This document shows, in pieces, positions 1-22,689 of a stretch of DNA of 64,000 nt (positions are counted from its first letter, which is position 1; each line of letters starts with the position of its first letter). The position numbers and the translations under genes are program-made. Source of the stretch: Bolinopsis microptera. Taxonomy: Eukaryota; Ctenophora; Tentaculata; Lobata; Bolinopsidae. Below the pieces are notes generated by a model. It saw only the letters and a program-made list of their open reading frames with translations. It searched no databases and was not told where the DNA came from. The stretch lies in the NCBI RefSeq assembly GCF_026151205.1, contig NC_087077.1, forward strand, positions 19,651,975-19,715,974, read 5' to 3'.

Positions 1-2232
1 TATGCGGAGTTATTTAAAACTCTCACCTTGAGTATGCGGAGTTATTTAAAACTCTCACCTTGAGTATGCGGAGTTATCTAAAACTCTCACCTTGAGTATG
101 CGGAGTTATTTAAAACTCTCACCTTGAGTATGCGGAGTTATTTAAAACTCTCACCTTGAGTATGCGGAGTTATTTAAAACTCTCACCTTGAGTATGCGGA
201 GTTATTTAAAACTCTCACCTTGAGTATGCGGAGTAAATCAGACAAGGTGAAATGTACCGGAGTTATTTAAAACTCTCACCTTGAGTATGCGGAGTAAATC
301 AGACGTTACAAGGTGAAATGTACCGGAGTTATTTAAAACTCTCACCTTGAGTATGCGGAGTAAATCAGACGTTACAAGGTGAAATGTACCGGAGTTATTT
401 AAAACTCTCACCTTGAGTATGCGGAGTAAATCAGTTACAAGGTGAAATGTACCGGAGTTATTTAAAACTCTCACCTTGAGTATGCGGAGTAAATAGCGTT
501 ACAAGGTGAAATGTACCGGAGTTATTTAAAACTCTCACCTTGAGTATGCGGAGTAAATCAGACGTTACAAGGTGAAATGTACCGGAGTTATTTAAAACTC
601 TCACCTTGAGTATGCGGAGTAAATACGTTACAAGGTGAAATGTACCGGAGTTATTTAAAACTCTCACCTTGAGTATGCGGAGTAAATCAGTTACAAGGTG
701 AAATGTACCGGAGTTATTTAAAACTCTCACCTTGAGTATGCGGAGTTATTTAAAACTCTCACCTTGAGTATGCGGAGTAAATCAGTTACAAGGTGAAATG
801 TACCGGAGTTATTTAAAACTCTCACCTTGAGTATGCGGAGTAAATCAGTTACAAGGTGAAATGTACCGGAGTTATTTAAAACTCTCACCTTGAGTATGCG
901 GAGTAAATCAGTTACAAGGTGAAATGTACCGGAGTTATTTAAAACTCTCACCTTGAGTATGCGTTACAAGGTGAAATGTACCGGAGTTATTTAAAACTCT
1001 CACCTTGAGTATGCGGAGTAAATCAGTTACAAGGTGAAATGTACCGGAGTTATTTAAAACTCTCACCTTGAGTATGCGGAGTAAAGGTGAAATGTACCGG
1101 AGTTATTTAAAACTCTCACCTTGAGTATGCGGAGTAAATCAGACGTTACAAGGTGAAATGTACCGGAGTTATTTAAAACTCTCACCTTGAGTATGCGGAG
1201 TAAATCAGACGTTACAAGGTGAAATGTACCGGAGTTATTTAAAACTCTCACATTGAGTATGCGGAGTAAATACGTTACAAGGTGAAATGTACCGGAGTTA
1301 TTTAAAACTCTCACCTTGAGTATGCGGAGTAAATCAGACGTTACAAGGTGAAATGTACCGGAGTTATTTAAAACTCTCACCTTGAGTATGCGGAGTAAAT
1401 ACGTTACAAGGTGAAATGTACCGGAGTTATTTAAAACTCTCGCCTTGAGTATGCGAAGTAAATACGTTACAAGGTGAAATGTACCGGAGTTATTTAAAAC
1501 TCTCACCTTGAGTATGCGGACTACAAGGTGAAATGTACCGGAGTTATTTAAAATTCTCACCTTGAGTATGCGGAGTAAATCAGACGCGTTACAAGGTGAA
1601 ATGTACCGGAGTTATTTAAAACTCTCACCTTGAGTATGCGGAGTAAATCAGACGCGTTACAAGGTGAAATGTACCGGAGTTATTTAAAACTCTCACCTTG
1701 AGTATGCGGAGTAAATTACAAGGTGAAATGTACCGGAGTTATTTAAAACTCTCACCTTGAGTATGCGGAGTAAATCAATAGCGTTACAAGGTGAAATGTA
1801 CCGGAGTTATTTAAAACTCTCACCTTGAGTATGCGGAGTAAATCAGACGCTTACAAGGTGAAATGTACCGGAGTTATTTAAAACTCTCACCTTGAGTATG
1901 CGGAGTTACAAGGTGAAATGTACCGGAGTTATTTAAAACTCTCACCTTGAGTATGCGGAGTAAATCAATAGCGTTACAAGGTGAAATGTACCGGAGTTAT
2001 TTAAAACTCTCACCTTGAGTATGCGGAGTAAATCAGACGCTTACAAGGTGAAATGTACCGGAGTTATTTAAAACTCTCACCTTGAGTATGCGGAGTTACA
2101 AGGTGAAATGTACCGGAGTTATTTAAAACTCTCACCTTGAGTATGCGGAGTAAATCAGACGCGTTACAAGGTGAAATGTACCGGAGTTATTTAAAACTCT
2201 CACCTTGAGTATGCGGAGTAAATCAGACGCAT
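1..2232. repeat. Minisatellite, 32-bp units passing into ~60-66-bp units
   Basis: Positions 1-235 are 32-bp units (TATGCGGAGT, then TATTTAAAAC, then CTCACCTTGAG). From about 236 each unit gains an insert containing TTACAAGGTGAAATGTACC, giving units of about 60-66 bp that differ mainly by short gains or losses around AAATCAGACG. The array runs off the left edge and ends near 2230. The 66-bp unit is 22 codons without a stop on the minus strand, so open frames there are array shadows. Confidence 0.97.
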
Positions 2233-2271
2233 CTTTACTAGTCCAACTGATGTTCTGCGTGATGGAAGCCC

Positions 2272-3064
2272 CGGACCTGAGAGAGAAAACACTTACTAAC
2301 TACTGAGAGAGAAAACACTTACTAACTACTGACGAGTGGGACCTGAGAGAGAAAACACTTACTAACTACTGACAAGTGGCACTACTTACTAACTACTGAG
2401 AGAGAAAACACTTACTAACTACTGACGAGTGGCACTACTTACTAACGACTGAGAGAGAAAACACTTACTAACTACTGACAAGTGGGACCTGAGAGAGAAA
2501 ACACTTACTAACTACTGACAAGTGGGACTACTTACTAACGACTGAGAGAGAAAACACTTACTAACTACTGACAAGTGGGACTACTTACTAACTACTGAGA
2601 GAGAAAACACTTACTAACTACTGACAAGTGGGACTACTTACTAACTACTGAGAGAGAAAACACTTACTAACTACTGACAAGTGGGACTACTTACTAACTA
2701 CTGAGAGAGAAAACACTTACTAACTACTGACGAGTGGGACTACTTACTAACTACTGAGAGAGAAAACACTTACTAACTACTGACGAGTGGGACTACTTAC
2801 TAACTACTGAGAGAGAAAACACTTACTAACTACTGACGAGTGGGACTACTTACTAACTACTGAGAGAGAAAACACTTACTAACTACTGACAAGTGGGACT
2901 ACTTACTAACTACTGAGAGAGAAAACACTTACTAACTACTGACAAGTGGGACTACTTACTAACTACTGAGAGAGAAAACACTTACTAACTACTGACAAGT
3001 GGGACTACTTACTAACTACTGAGAGAGAAAACACTTACTAACTACTGACAAGTGGGACTACTTA
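2272..3064. repeat. Minisatellite, 53-bp unit
   Basis: About 14 units alternate CTGAGAGAGAAAACACTTAC and TAACTACTGACAAGTGGGAC, closed by TACTTACTAACTA. Early units are shortened or rearranged; later ones are nearly identical and differ by CAAGTGG versus CGAGTGG. The array begins about 40 bp after the preceding one. Confidence 0.95.
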
Positions 3065-3436
3065 CTTATACCTTAACTTTATCAACAAGATCAGATCAAA
3101 GTTTTCTCAAATTAACGACGTGTTCACCTAATTTTAGGGTTAATGGACTCGGTGAGGACGACAACAGAAAGACTTTGTTATAACACGTGATGAAGAGCCT
3201 AACAACACGTGATCTATTTGAAACTAGACCTGAACCCTACACGTGATATTTTACTCAGTATTTTCACTTTCTAGATGGGTTCAGATCATTCAATGGTGAT
3301 TTTCACTCTCTGCACCGCTCAGGAACAATAAATAATCAACAAACAGCTGATATTCTAGAATAAAGTTACACAGAGTTACACAGTCCAGAAGTTAGACATC
3401 AATGGGTAAAACTCTCCAGGAAGTACATTAACTGGA
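3065..3436. other. Unique sequence downstream of the spliced gene
   Basis: This lies between the 53-bp array and the terminal exon and would be 3' UTR plus flank of the minus-strand gene. ACACGTGAT occurs three times near 3184-3247. No other feature is visible. Confidence 0.5.
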
Positions 3437-13083
<9,647 letters not shown>

Positions 13084-14096
13084 CTGAGTACCCCGTTACA
13101 GTTAGACAAGTTACTAAGTAGGTTACTAAGTAGGTTACTAAGTAGGTTACTAAGTAGATTACTAAGTAGGTTACTAAATAGGTTACTAATTAGGTTACCA
13201 AATAGGTTACCAAATAGGTTACCAAATATGTTATCAAATAGGTTACCAAATAGGTTTTCAAAGAATCTGGTACATTACCCAGCTAGAAAGTAATCCAGCA
13301 GATAATCAGAGCTGATGACTTAAAAAATTGAAAAACAAGTAACAAATCGCATATATTGTTTCTGTGATGGTTTCTTGATAGTAAACACCACGGAACTTCC
13401 TCCCTCATTAACAAGACATCAGTAACCAGATAGTATTAGATCACATCTAAATACATGTTAATACAGGTGCCAGCGGTTACTCTCGTTTTAAAGTGAACCC
13501 TGAAACCTCAACAAAACCGTTACATGTCGGATAAGTAGTGCTAGTCGGTGTTTTCCTTTTGGCGGGAAAATTATACCAGCCTAGTTCCAACTGACAAACT
13601 TACAATAAAGAGACTTAAAATGGAAACTTTAAAGCTAAAATGGAAACTTTAAAGCTAATGACTACTCCAATAACCCGAGCAAAACATTTCAACCAGAACA
13701 AGACGACTCGAGAGAGTAAAAACTTTGAGACTCGAGAGATCAAATGATTAAAGTTTTTGCGTCAATATTGACCTGTCTACGTTTAGAAACCGCACTACGC
13801 TAGTAATTACTAAGTAATTACAGCACTTGGTGGTGTTTATAACCGATACCAGCTGGAGCCGGTATTCACTTGGAACCCAATCAACACTCTCCTTCAAACA
13901 AACAACCGAAACTGTTCCAGAACTCAAAAAAAACAGAACACGAGCAAACGATCAAAGAATACTAGTGAGGTTTCTCCCTACAATATCTCGCCACAGAGTA
14001 AATACCAGTGTGGGGAGCAAATACCGGTGTACAAGAGAGAAGAGAATGGAGGAGGAACTGGGTATATGTAGAGGAGGATATGCAGGATGTAGAAAT

Positions 14097-14135
14097 AGAG
14101 TAGGGATTATACTCAATGAGTATAATCCCTACTCT
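14097..14135. repeat. 39-bp perfect palindrome
   Basis: Nineteen-base arms (AGAGTAGGGATTATACTCA and its reverse complement) are separated by one base. The corresponding place in the second duplication copy (about 19326) lacks the second arm. Confidence 0.85.
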
Positions 14136-14601
14136 ATTTGTATTACTCATCACGTGACACGTACTAAGAGCTGCTAGAGGGGGTTACAGGCTAATCCCTT
14201 ATAATCTGCCAAGATATTAGACTTTAATTTAAACTGACCATTTGACCCTGAATTCTGCAAATGCATCTGTACTTTCAAGGCTAATCCTGCAAATTTCCAC
14301 AACGCTGTTCAGCACAATGTGCACTGTGCACTGTGCACCCCCCCTGTGCAGGAACACTCCTACTTCCTAACACCTTCTAAATCCCTGCATATCAAGCTGC
14401 ACTACTACTACTACTATTACTACTACCACTAGTAGTTATCGGATATGAGAAACTGTGAAGTTAGTAGATTGTAGCAGACGGTTACAAGATAACTTTCAGT
14501 TATTCAGAAAAACTATTTCGAGTAGCTGGTTACTTGTCATAATTGTGATTTGAGTAGCCTGTATTATATATATACAGTAGTAGTAATACTCATCAAGCAA
14601 T

Positions 14602-17600
14602 AATCCGTTAGAAAAGTTAATATAAGTACTGCTAATAGTGTTAGAAAAGTTAATATAAGTACTGCTAATAGTGTTAGAAAAGTTAATATAAGTACTGCTA
14701 ATAATGTTAGAAAAGTTAATATAAGTACTGCTAATAGTGTTAGAAAAGTTAATATAAGTACTGCTAATAGTGTTAGAAAAGTTAATATAAGTACTGCTAA
14801 TAGTGTTAGAAAAGTTAATATAAGTACTGCTAATAGTGTTAGAAAAGTTAATATAAGTACTGCTAATAGTGTTAGAAAAGTTAATATAAGTACTGCTAAT
14901 AGTGTTAGAAAAGTTAATATAAGTACTGCTAATAGTGTTAGAAAAGTTAATATAAGTACTGCTAATAGTGTTAGAAAAGTTAATATAAGTACTGCTAATA
15001 GTGTTAGAAAAGTTAATATAAGTACTGCTAATAGTGTTAGAAAAGTTAATATAAGTACTGCTAATAATGTTAGAAAAGTTAATATAAGTACTGCTAAAAG
15101 TGTTAGAAAAGTTAATATAAGTACTGCTAATAGTGCTAGAAAAGTTAATATAAGTACTACTAATAGTGTTAGAAAAGTTAATATAAGTACTGCTAATAGT
15201 GATAGAAAAGTTAATATAAGTAGTAAGTACTGCTAATAGTGTTAGAAAAGTTAATATAAGTACTACTAATAGTGTTAGAAAAGTTAATATAAGTACTGCT
15301 AATAGTGTTAGAAAAGTTAATATAAGTACTGCTAATAGTGTTAGAAAAGTTAATATAAGTACTGCTAATAGTGTTAGAAATGTATAATATAAGTACTGCT
15401 AATAGTGTTAGAAAAGTTAATATAAGTACTGCTAATAGTGATAGAAAAGTTAATATAAGTACTACTAATAGTGTTAGAAAAGTTAATATAAGTACTGCTA
15501 ATAGTGTTAGAAAAGTTAATATAAGTACTACTAATAGTGTTAGAAAAGTTAATATAAGTACTGCTAATAGTGTTAGAAAAGTTAATATAAGTACTGCTAA
15601 TAGTGTTAGAAAAGTTAATATAAGTACTGCTAATAATGTTAGAAAAGTTAATATAAGTACTGCTAATAGTGTTAGAAAAGTTAATATAAGTACTGCTAAT
15701 AGTGTTAGAAAAGTTAATATAAGTACTACTAATAGTGTTAGAAAAGTTAATATAAGTACTACTAATAGTGTTAGAAAAGTTAATATAAGTACTGCTAATA
15801 ATGTTAGAAAAGTTAATATAAGTACTGCTAATAGTGTTAGAAAAGTTAATATAAGTACTGCTAATAATGTTAGAAAAGTTAATATAAGTACTGCTAATAG
15901 TGTTAGAAAAGTTAATATAAGTACTGCTAATAGTGTTAGAAAAGTTAATATAAGTACTGCTAATAGTGTTAGAAAAGTTAATATAAGTACTGCTAATAGT
16001 GTTAGAAAAGTTAATATAAGTACTGCTGATAGTGATAGAAAAGTTAATATAAGTACTGCTAATAGTGTTAGAAAAGTTAATATAAGTACTGCTGATAGTG
16101 TTAGAAAAGTTAATATAAGTACTGCTAATAGTGTTAGAAAAGTTAATATAAGTACTGCTAATAGTGTTAGAAAAGTTAATATAAGTACTGCTGATAGTGT
16201 TAGAAAAGTTAATATAAGTACTGCTGATAGTGTTAGAAAAGTTAATATAAGTACTGCTGATAGTGTTAGAAAAGTTAATATAAGTACTGCTAATAGTGTT
16301 AGAAATGTATAATATAAGTACTGCTAATAGTGTTAGAAAAGTTAATATAAGTACTGCTAATAGTGTTAGAAAAGTTAATATAAGTACTGCTGATAGTGTT
16401 AGAAAAGTTAATATAAGTACTGCTAATAGTGTTAGAAAAGTTAATATAAGTACTGCTAATAGTGCTAGAAAAGTTAATATAAGTACTGCTAATAGTGTTA
16501 GAAAAGTTAATATAAGTACTGCTAATAGTGTTAGAAAAGTTAATATAAGTACTGCTGATAGTGATAGAAAAGTTAATATAAGTACTGCTAATAGTGTTAG
16601 AAAAGTTAATATAAGTACTGCTAATAGTGTTAGAAAAGTTAATATAAGTACTGCTAATAGTGTTAGAAAAGTTAATATAAGTACTGCTAATAGTGTTAGA
16701 AAAGTTAATATAAGTACTGCTAATAGTGTTAGAAAAGTATAATATAAGTACTGCTGATAGTGTTAGAAAAGTTAATATAAGTACTGCTAATAGTGTTAGA
16801 AAAGTTAATAAAAGTACTGCTAATAGTGTTAGAAAAGTTAATATAAGTACTGCTGATAGTGATAGAAAAGTTAATATAAGTACTGCTAATAGTGTTAGAA
16901 AAGTTAATATAAGTACTGCTGATAGTGTTAGAAAAGTTAATATAAGTACTGCTAATAGTGTTAGAAAAGTTAATATAAGTACTGCTAATAGTGATAGAAA
17001 AGTTAATATAAGTACTGCTGATAGTGTTAGAGAAGTTAATATAAGTACTGCTAATAGTGTTAGAAATGTATAATATAAGTACTGCTGATAGTGTTAGAGA
17101 AGTTAATATAAGTACTGCTGATAGTGTTAGAAAAGTTAATATAAGTACTGCTGATAGTGTTAGAAAAGTTAATATAAGTACTGCTGATAGTGTTAGAAAA
17201 GTTAATATAAGTACTGCTAATAGTGTTAGAAAAGTTAATATAAGTACTGCTGATAGTGTTAGAAAAGTTAATATAAGTACTGCTGATAGTGATAGAAATG
17301 TATAATATAAGTACTGCTGATAGTGTTAGAAAAGTTAATATAAGTACTGCTAATAGTGTTAGAAAAGTTAATATAAGTACTGCTGATAGTGTTAGAAAAG
17401 TTAATATAAGTACTGCTAATAGTGTTAGAAATGTATAATATAAGTACTGCTAATAGTGTTAGAAAAGTTAATATAAGTACTGCTGATAGTGATAGAAATG
17501 TTAATATAAGTACTGCTGATAGTGTTAGAAAAGTTAATATAAGTACTGCTAATAGTGTTAGAAAAGTTAATATAAGTACTGCTGATAGTGATAGAAATGT

Positions 17601-18235
17601 ATAATATAAGTACTGCTGATAGTGTTAGAGAAGTTAATATAAGTACTGCTAATAGTGTTAGAAAAGTTAATATAAGTACTGCTAATAGTGTTAGAAAAGT
17701 TAATATAAGTACTGCTGATAGTGTTAGAAAAGTTAATATAAGTACTGCTAATAGTGTTAGAAAAGTTAATATAAGTACTGCTGATAGTGATAGAAATGTA
17801 TAATATAAGTACTGCTGATAGTGTTAGAAAAGTTAATATAAGTACTGCTAATATGTTAGAAAAGTTAATAAAAGTACTGCTGATAGTGTTAGAAAAGTTA
17901 ATATAAGTACTGCTAATAGTGTTAGAAAATTTAATAAGTACTGTGATAGTGTTAGAGAAGTTAATATAAGTACTGCTAATAGTGTTAGAAAAGTTAATAT
18001 AAGTACTGCTAATAGTGTTAGAAAAGTTAATATAAGTCTGCTGATAGTGATAGAAAAGTTAATATAAGTACTGCAATAGTGTTAGAAAATTAAAATAAGT
18101 ACGCTAATAGTGTTAGAAAAGTTAATATAAGTACTGCTGTAGTGTTAGAAAAGTTAATATAATACTGCTGATAGTGTTAGAAAAGTTAATATAATTTGCA
18201 ATAGTGTTAGCAAAGTTAATATAAGTACTGCTGGA
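14602..18235. repeat. 33-bp minisatellite, array 1
   Basis: About 110 units of GTTAGAAAAGTTAATATAAG + TACTGCTAATAGT. Variants include CTGATAGT, CTACTAAT, AGTGATAG, and a frame-breaking AAATGTATAAT form at about 15380, 16305, 17066, 17298, 17431, 17597 and 17801. The last 400 bp (17830-18235) carry many single-base losses. The 33-bp length gives stop-free frames of up to 313 codons that are not genes. Confidence 0.97.
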
Positions 18236-19765
18236 TCCTTTTCTTCTGGAACTCTTAAGCCCTATCTTACTGTCATACCACAGAGCAGCCGGGATTCGAA
18301 CATTGAAGTTATAGTCGACCTAGCGTACAGCTATTCTCTAGTAAGTACCGTTACTAGTTAGACAAGTTACTAAGTAGGTTACTAAGTAGGTTACTAAGTA
18401 GGTTACCAAATAAGTTACCAAATAGGTTACCAAATAGGTTACCAAATATGTTACCAAATAGGTTACCAAATAGGTTTTCAAAGAATCTGGTACATTACCC
18501 AGCTAGAAAGTAATCCAGCAGTTAATCAGAGCTGATGACTTAAAAAATTGAAAAACAAGTAACAAATCGCAATAGTTGTTTCTGTGATGGTTTTCTTGAT
18601 AGTAAACACCACACAACTTCCTCCCTCATTAACAAGACATCAGTAACCAGATAGTATTAGATCACATCTAAATACATGTTAATACAGGTGCCAGCGGTTA
18701 CTCTCGTTTTAAGTGAACCCTGAAACCTCAACAAAAACCGTTACATGTCGGATAAGTAGTGCTTAGTCGGTGTTTTCCTTTTGGCGGGAAAATTATACCC
18801 AGCCTAGTTCCAACTGACAAACTTACAATAAAGAGACTTAAAATGGAAACTTTAAGCTAAAATGGAAACTTTAAAGCTAATGACCTACTCCAATAACCCG
18901 AGCAAAACATTTCAACCAGAACAAGACGACTCGAGAGAGTAAAAATCTTTGAGACCTCGAGAGATCAAATGATTAAAGTTTTTGCGTCAATATTGACCTG
19001 TCTACGTTTAGAAACCGCACTACGCTAGTAATTACTAAGTAATTACAGCACCTTGGTGGTGTTTATAACCGATACCAGCTGGAGCCCGGTATTCACCTTT
19101 GGAACCCAATCAACACTCTCCTTCAAACAAACAACCGAAACTGTTCCAGAACTCAAAAAAACAGAACACGAGCAAACGATCAAAGACTACTAGTGAGGTT
19201 TCTCCCTACAATATCTCGCCACAGAGTAAATACCAGTGTGGGAGCAAATACCGTTGTGTTACAAGAGAGAAGAGAATGGAGGAGGAACTGGGTATATGTA
19301 GAGGAGGATATGCAGGATGTAGAAATAGAGTAGGGATTAATACTCATCACGTGACACGTACTAAGAGCTGCTAGAGGGGGTTACAGGCTAATCCCTTATA
19401 ATCTGCCAAGATATTAGACTTTAATTTAAACTGACCATTTGACCTTGAATTCTGCAAATGCATCTGTACTTTCAAGGCTAATTCTGCAAATTTCCACAAC
19501 GCTGTTCAGCACAATGTGCACTGTGCACTGTGCACCCCCCCCCCCCCCCCTCAAGCTGCACTACTACTACTACTATTACTACTAATACTAGTGGTAGTAG
19601 TAGTAGTTATCGGATATGAGAAACTGTGAAGTTAGTAGATTGTAGCAGACGGTTACAAGATAACTTTCAGTTATTCAGAAAAACTATTTCGAGCAGGTGG
19701 TTACTTGTCATAATTGTGATTTGAGTAGCCTGTATATAGTAGTAATACTCATCAAGCAATAGTCC
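18236..19765. repeat. Segmental duplication, copy 2 (indel-rich)
   Basis: A second copy of 12966-14600. It begins with a degraded piece of the exon at 12966-13083, then follows copy 1 with many single-base gains and losses. Examples are GGAGCCCGG for GGAGCCGG and GACCTACTCC for GACTACTCC. A C-run near 19537 replaces about 45 bases of copy 1. The exon piece has shifted frames and is not functional as read. Confidence 0.9.
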
Positions 19766-22205
19766 GTTAGAAAAGTTAATATAAGTACTGCTAATAGTGT
19801 TAGAAAAGTTAATATAAGTACTGCTAATAGTGTTAGAAAAGTTAATATAAGTACTGCTAATAGTGTTAGAAAAGTTAATATAAGTACTGCTAATAGTGTT
19901 AGAAAAGTTAATATAAGTACTGCTAATAGTGTTAGAAAAGTTAATATAAGTACTGCTAATAGTGTTAGAAAAGTTAATATAAGTACTGCTAATAGTGTTA
20001 GAAAAGTTAATATAAGTACTGCTAATAGTGTTAGAAAAGTTAATATAAGTACTGCTAATAGTGTTAGAAAAGTTAATATAAGTACTGCTAATAGTGTTAG
20101 AAAAGTTAATATAAGTACTGCTAATAGTGTTAGAAAAGTTAATATAAGTACTGCTAATAGTGTTAGAAAAGTTAATATAAGTACTGCTAATAGTGTTAGA
20201 AAAGTTAATATAAGTACTGCTGATAGTGTTAGAAAAGTTAATATAAGTACTGCTAATAGTGTTAGAAAAGTTAATATAAGTACTGCTAATAGTGTTAGAA
20301 AAGTTAATATAAGTACTGCTGATAGTGTTAGAAAAGTTAATATAAGTACTGCTAATAGTGTTAGAAAAGTTAATATAAGTACTGCTAATAGTGTTAGAAA
20401 AGTTAATATAAGTACTGCTAATAGTGTTAGAAAAGTTAATATAAGTACTGCTAATAGTGTTAGAAAAGTTAATATAAGTACTGCTAATAGTGTTAGAAAA
20501 GTTAATATAAGTACTGCTAATAGTGTTAGAAAAGTTAATATAAGTACTGCTAATAGTGTTAGAAAAGTTAATATAAGTACTGCTAATAGTGTTAGAAAAG
20601 TTAATATAAGTACTGCTAATAGTGTTAGAAAAGTTAATATAAGTACTGCTAATAGTGTTAGAAAAGTTAATATAAGTACTGCTAATAGTGTTAGAAAAGT
20701 TAATATAAGTACTGCTAATAGTGTTAGAAAAGTTAATATAAGTACTGCTGATAGTGTTAGAAAAGTTAATATAAGTACTGCTAATAGTGTTAGAAAAGTT
20801 AATATAAGTACTGCTAATAGTGTTAGAAAAGTTAATATAAGTACTGCTAATAGTGTTAGAAAAGTTAATATAAGTACTGCTAATAGTGTTAGAAAAGTTA
20901 ATATAAGTACTGCTAATAGTGTTAGAAAAGTTAATATAAGTACTGCTGATAGTGTTAGAAAAGTTAATATAAGTACTGCTAATAGTGTTAGAAAAGTTAA
21001 TATAAGTACTGCTAATAGTGTTAGAAAAGTTAATATAAGTACTGCTAATAGTGTTAGAAAAGTTAATATAAGTACTGCTAATAGTGTTAGAAAAGTTAAT
21101 ATAAGTACTGCTAATAGTGTTAGAAAAGTTAATATAAGTACTGCTAATAGTGTTAGAAAAGTTAATATAAGTACTGCTAATAGTGTTAGAAAAGTTAATA
21201 TAAGTACTGCTAATAGTGTTAGAAAAGTTAATATAAGTACTGCTAATAGTGTTAGAAAAGTTAATATAAGTACTGCTAATAGTGTTAGAAAAGTTAATAT
21301 AAGTACTGCTAATAGTGTTAGAAAAGTTAATATAAGTACTGCTAATAGTGTTAGAAAAGTTAATATAAGTACTGCTAATAGTGTTAGAAAAGTTAATATA
21401 AGTACTGCTAATAGTGTTAGAAAATTTAATATAAGTACTGCTAATAGTGTTAGAAAAGTTAATATAAGTACTGCTAATAGTGTTAGAAAAGTTAATATAA
21501 GTACTGCTAAGTGCTAATAGTGTTAGAAAAGTTAATATAAGTACTGCTAATAGTGTTAGAAAAGTTAATATAAGTACTGCTAATAGTGTTAGAAAAGTTA
21601 ATATAAGTACTGCTAATAGTGTTAGAAAAGTTAATATAAGTACTACTAATAGTGTTAGAAAAGTTAATGTAAGTACTGCTAATAGTGTTAGAAAAGTTAA
21701 TATAAGTACTACTAATAGTGTTAGAAAAGTTAATATAAGTACTACTAATAGTGTTAGACAAGTTAATATAAGTACAACTAATAGTGTTAGAAAAGTTAAT
21801 ATAAGTACTGCTAATAGTGTTAGAAAAGTTAATATAAGTACTGCTAATAGTGTTAGAAAAGTTAATATAAGTACTACTAATAGTGTTAGAAAAGTTAATA
21901 TAAGTACTGCTAATAGTGTTAGAAAAGTTAATATAAGTACTGCTAATAGTGTTAGAAAAGTTAATATAAGTACTGCTAATAGTGTTAGAAAAGTTAATAT
22001 AAGTACTGCTAATAGTGTTAGAAAAGTTAATATAAGTACTGCTAAGGCTAATAGTGTTAGAAAAGTTAATATAAGTACTGCTAATAGTGTTAGAAAAGTT
22101 TTAATATAAGTACTGCTAATAGTGTTAGAAAAGTTAATATAAGTACTGCTAATAGTGTTAGAAAAGTTAATATAAGTACTGCTAATAGTGATAGAAAAGT
22201 TAATA
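19766..22205. repeat. 33-bp minisatellite, array 2
   Basis: About 74 units of the same 33-bp sequence, more homogeneous than array 1 in its first 1.6 kb. CTACTAAT variants cluster at 21640-21880, and short insertions occur at 21510, 22045 and 22100. The long minus-strand open frame (851 codons) is a by-product of the unit length. Confidence 0.97.
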
Positions 22206-22689
22206 AAACAAATGCTACCCATGTACTAGTTATCAAGCAAAGAGAAACACTGCACCCACAATCTTCATTTTAATAGCAACTCAACACCTCCCATATTTTC
22301 AAACCTTGTAACATGATCGTTTGGAAACACAGCAACGTGCCTCAGTTCCATGTGATTAACAGATACAAAAAGAGAGATCAAACAAGAGATCTGCGATCCT
22401 ATCACTGAAATAGAGTAGACCTGAGTTCTGAGGAAGAATAGCTTGTCAGTAACAGACGACAACCACTAATATTACACGTAGAAAACAGAGTAAACAAGGA
22501 ATCACCAGGTAAGATCAGATAACCAAGCTAATCACACGTTAAACTAAAGGAATGCAGCTGTTAGAATGTGAGAATGTTGTTAGGGATAATATCTGGGTAA
22601 TATCGGTAACCATGGTAATATGAAATATCAGTAACCATGGTAATATCAGTAACCATTCAGAGTGGATGGGATAATGACGACCAGCTCAC
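22206..22689. other. Spacer between arrays
   Basis: Unique sequence. A repeated GTAACCATGGTAATAT word at 22603-22655 resembles an X-box. A minus-strand open frame at 22265-22462 (65 codons) has a possible acceptor but no phase-matched partner; I do not call it. Confidence 0.4.

Noticed and set aside
238-1560. Minus-strand frames repeating NNSGTFHLV
   Set aside because: Shadow of the 66-bp minisatellite; starts are non-ATG and frames end at unit-length changes.
15371-17803. Series of plus-strand frames of 60-313 codons with KVNISTANSVR repeats
   Set aside because: Same cause: unit length divisible by three. They begin and end at the AAATGTATAAT variant.
19667-22222. 851-codon minus-strand open frame
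   Set aside because: It is the 33-bp array read in a stop-free frame; the translation is an 11-residue repeat that switches frame at insertions, with no start or splice context.
22265-22462. 65-codon minus-strand frame with a hydrophobic N-terminal half
   Set aside because: Possible acceptors exist, but no donor/acceptor phase matches the neighbouring spliced gene, and there is no recognisable domain.
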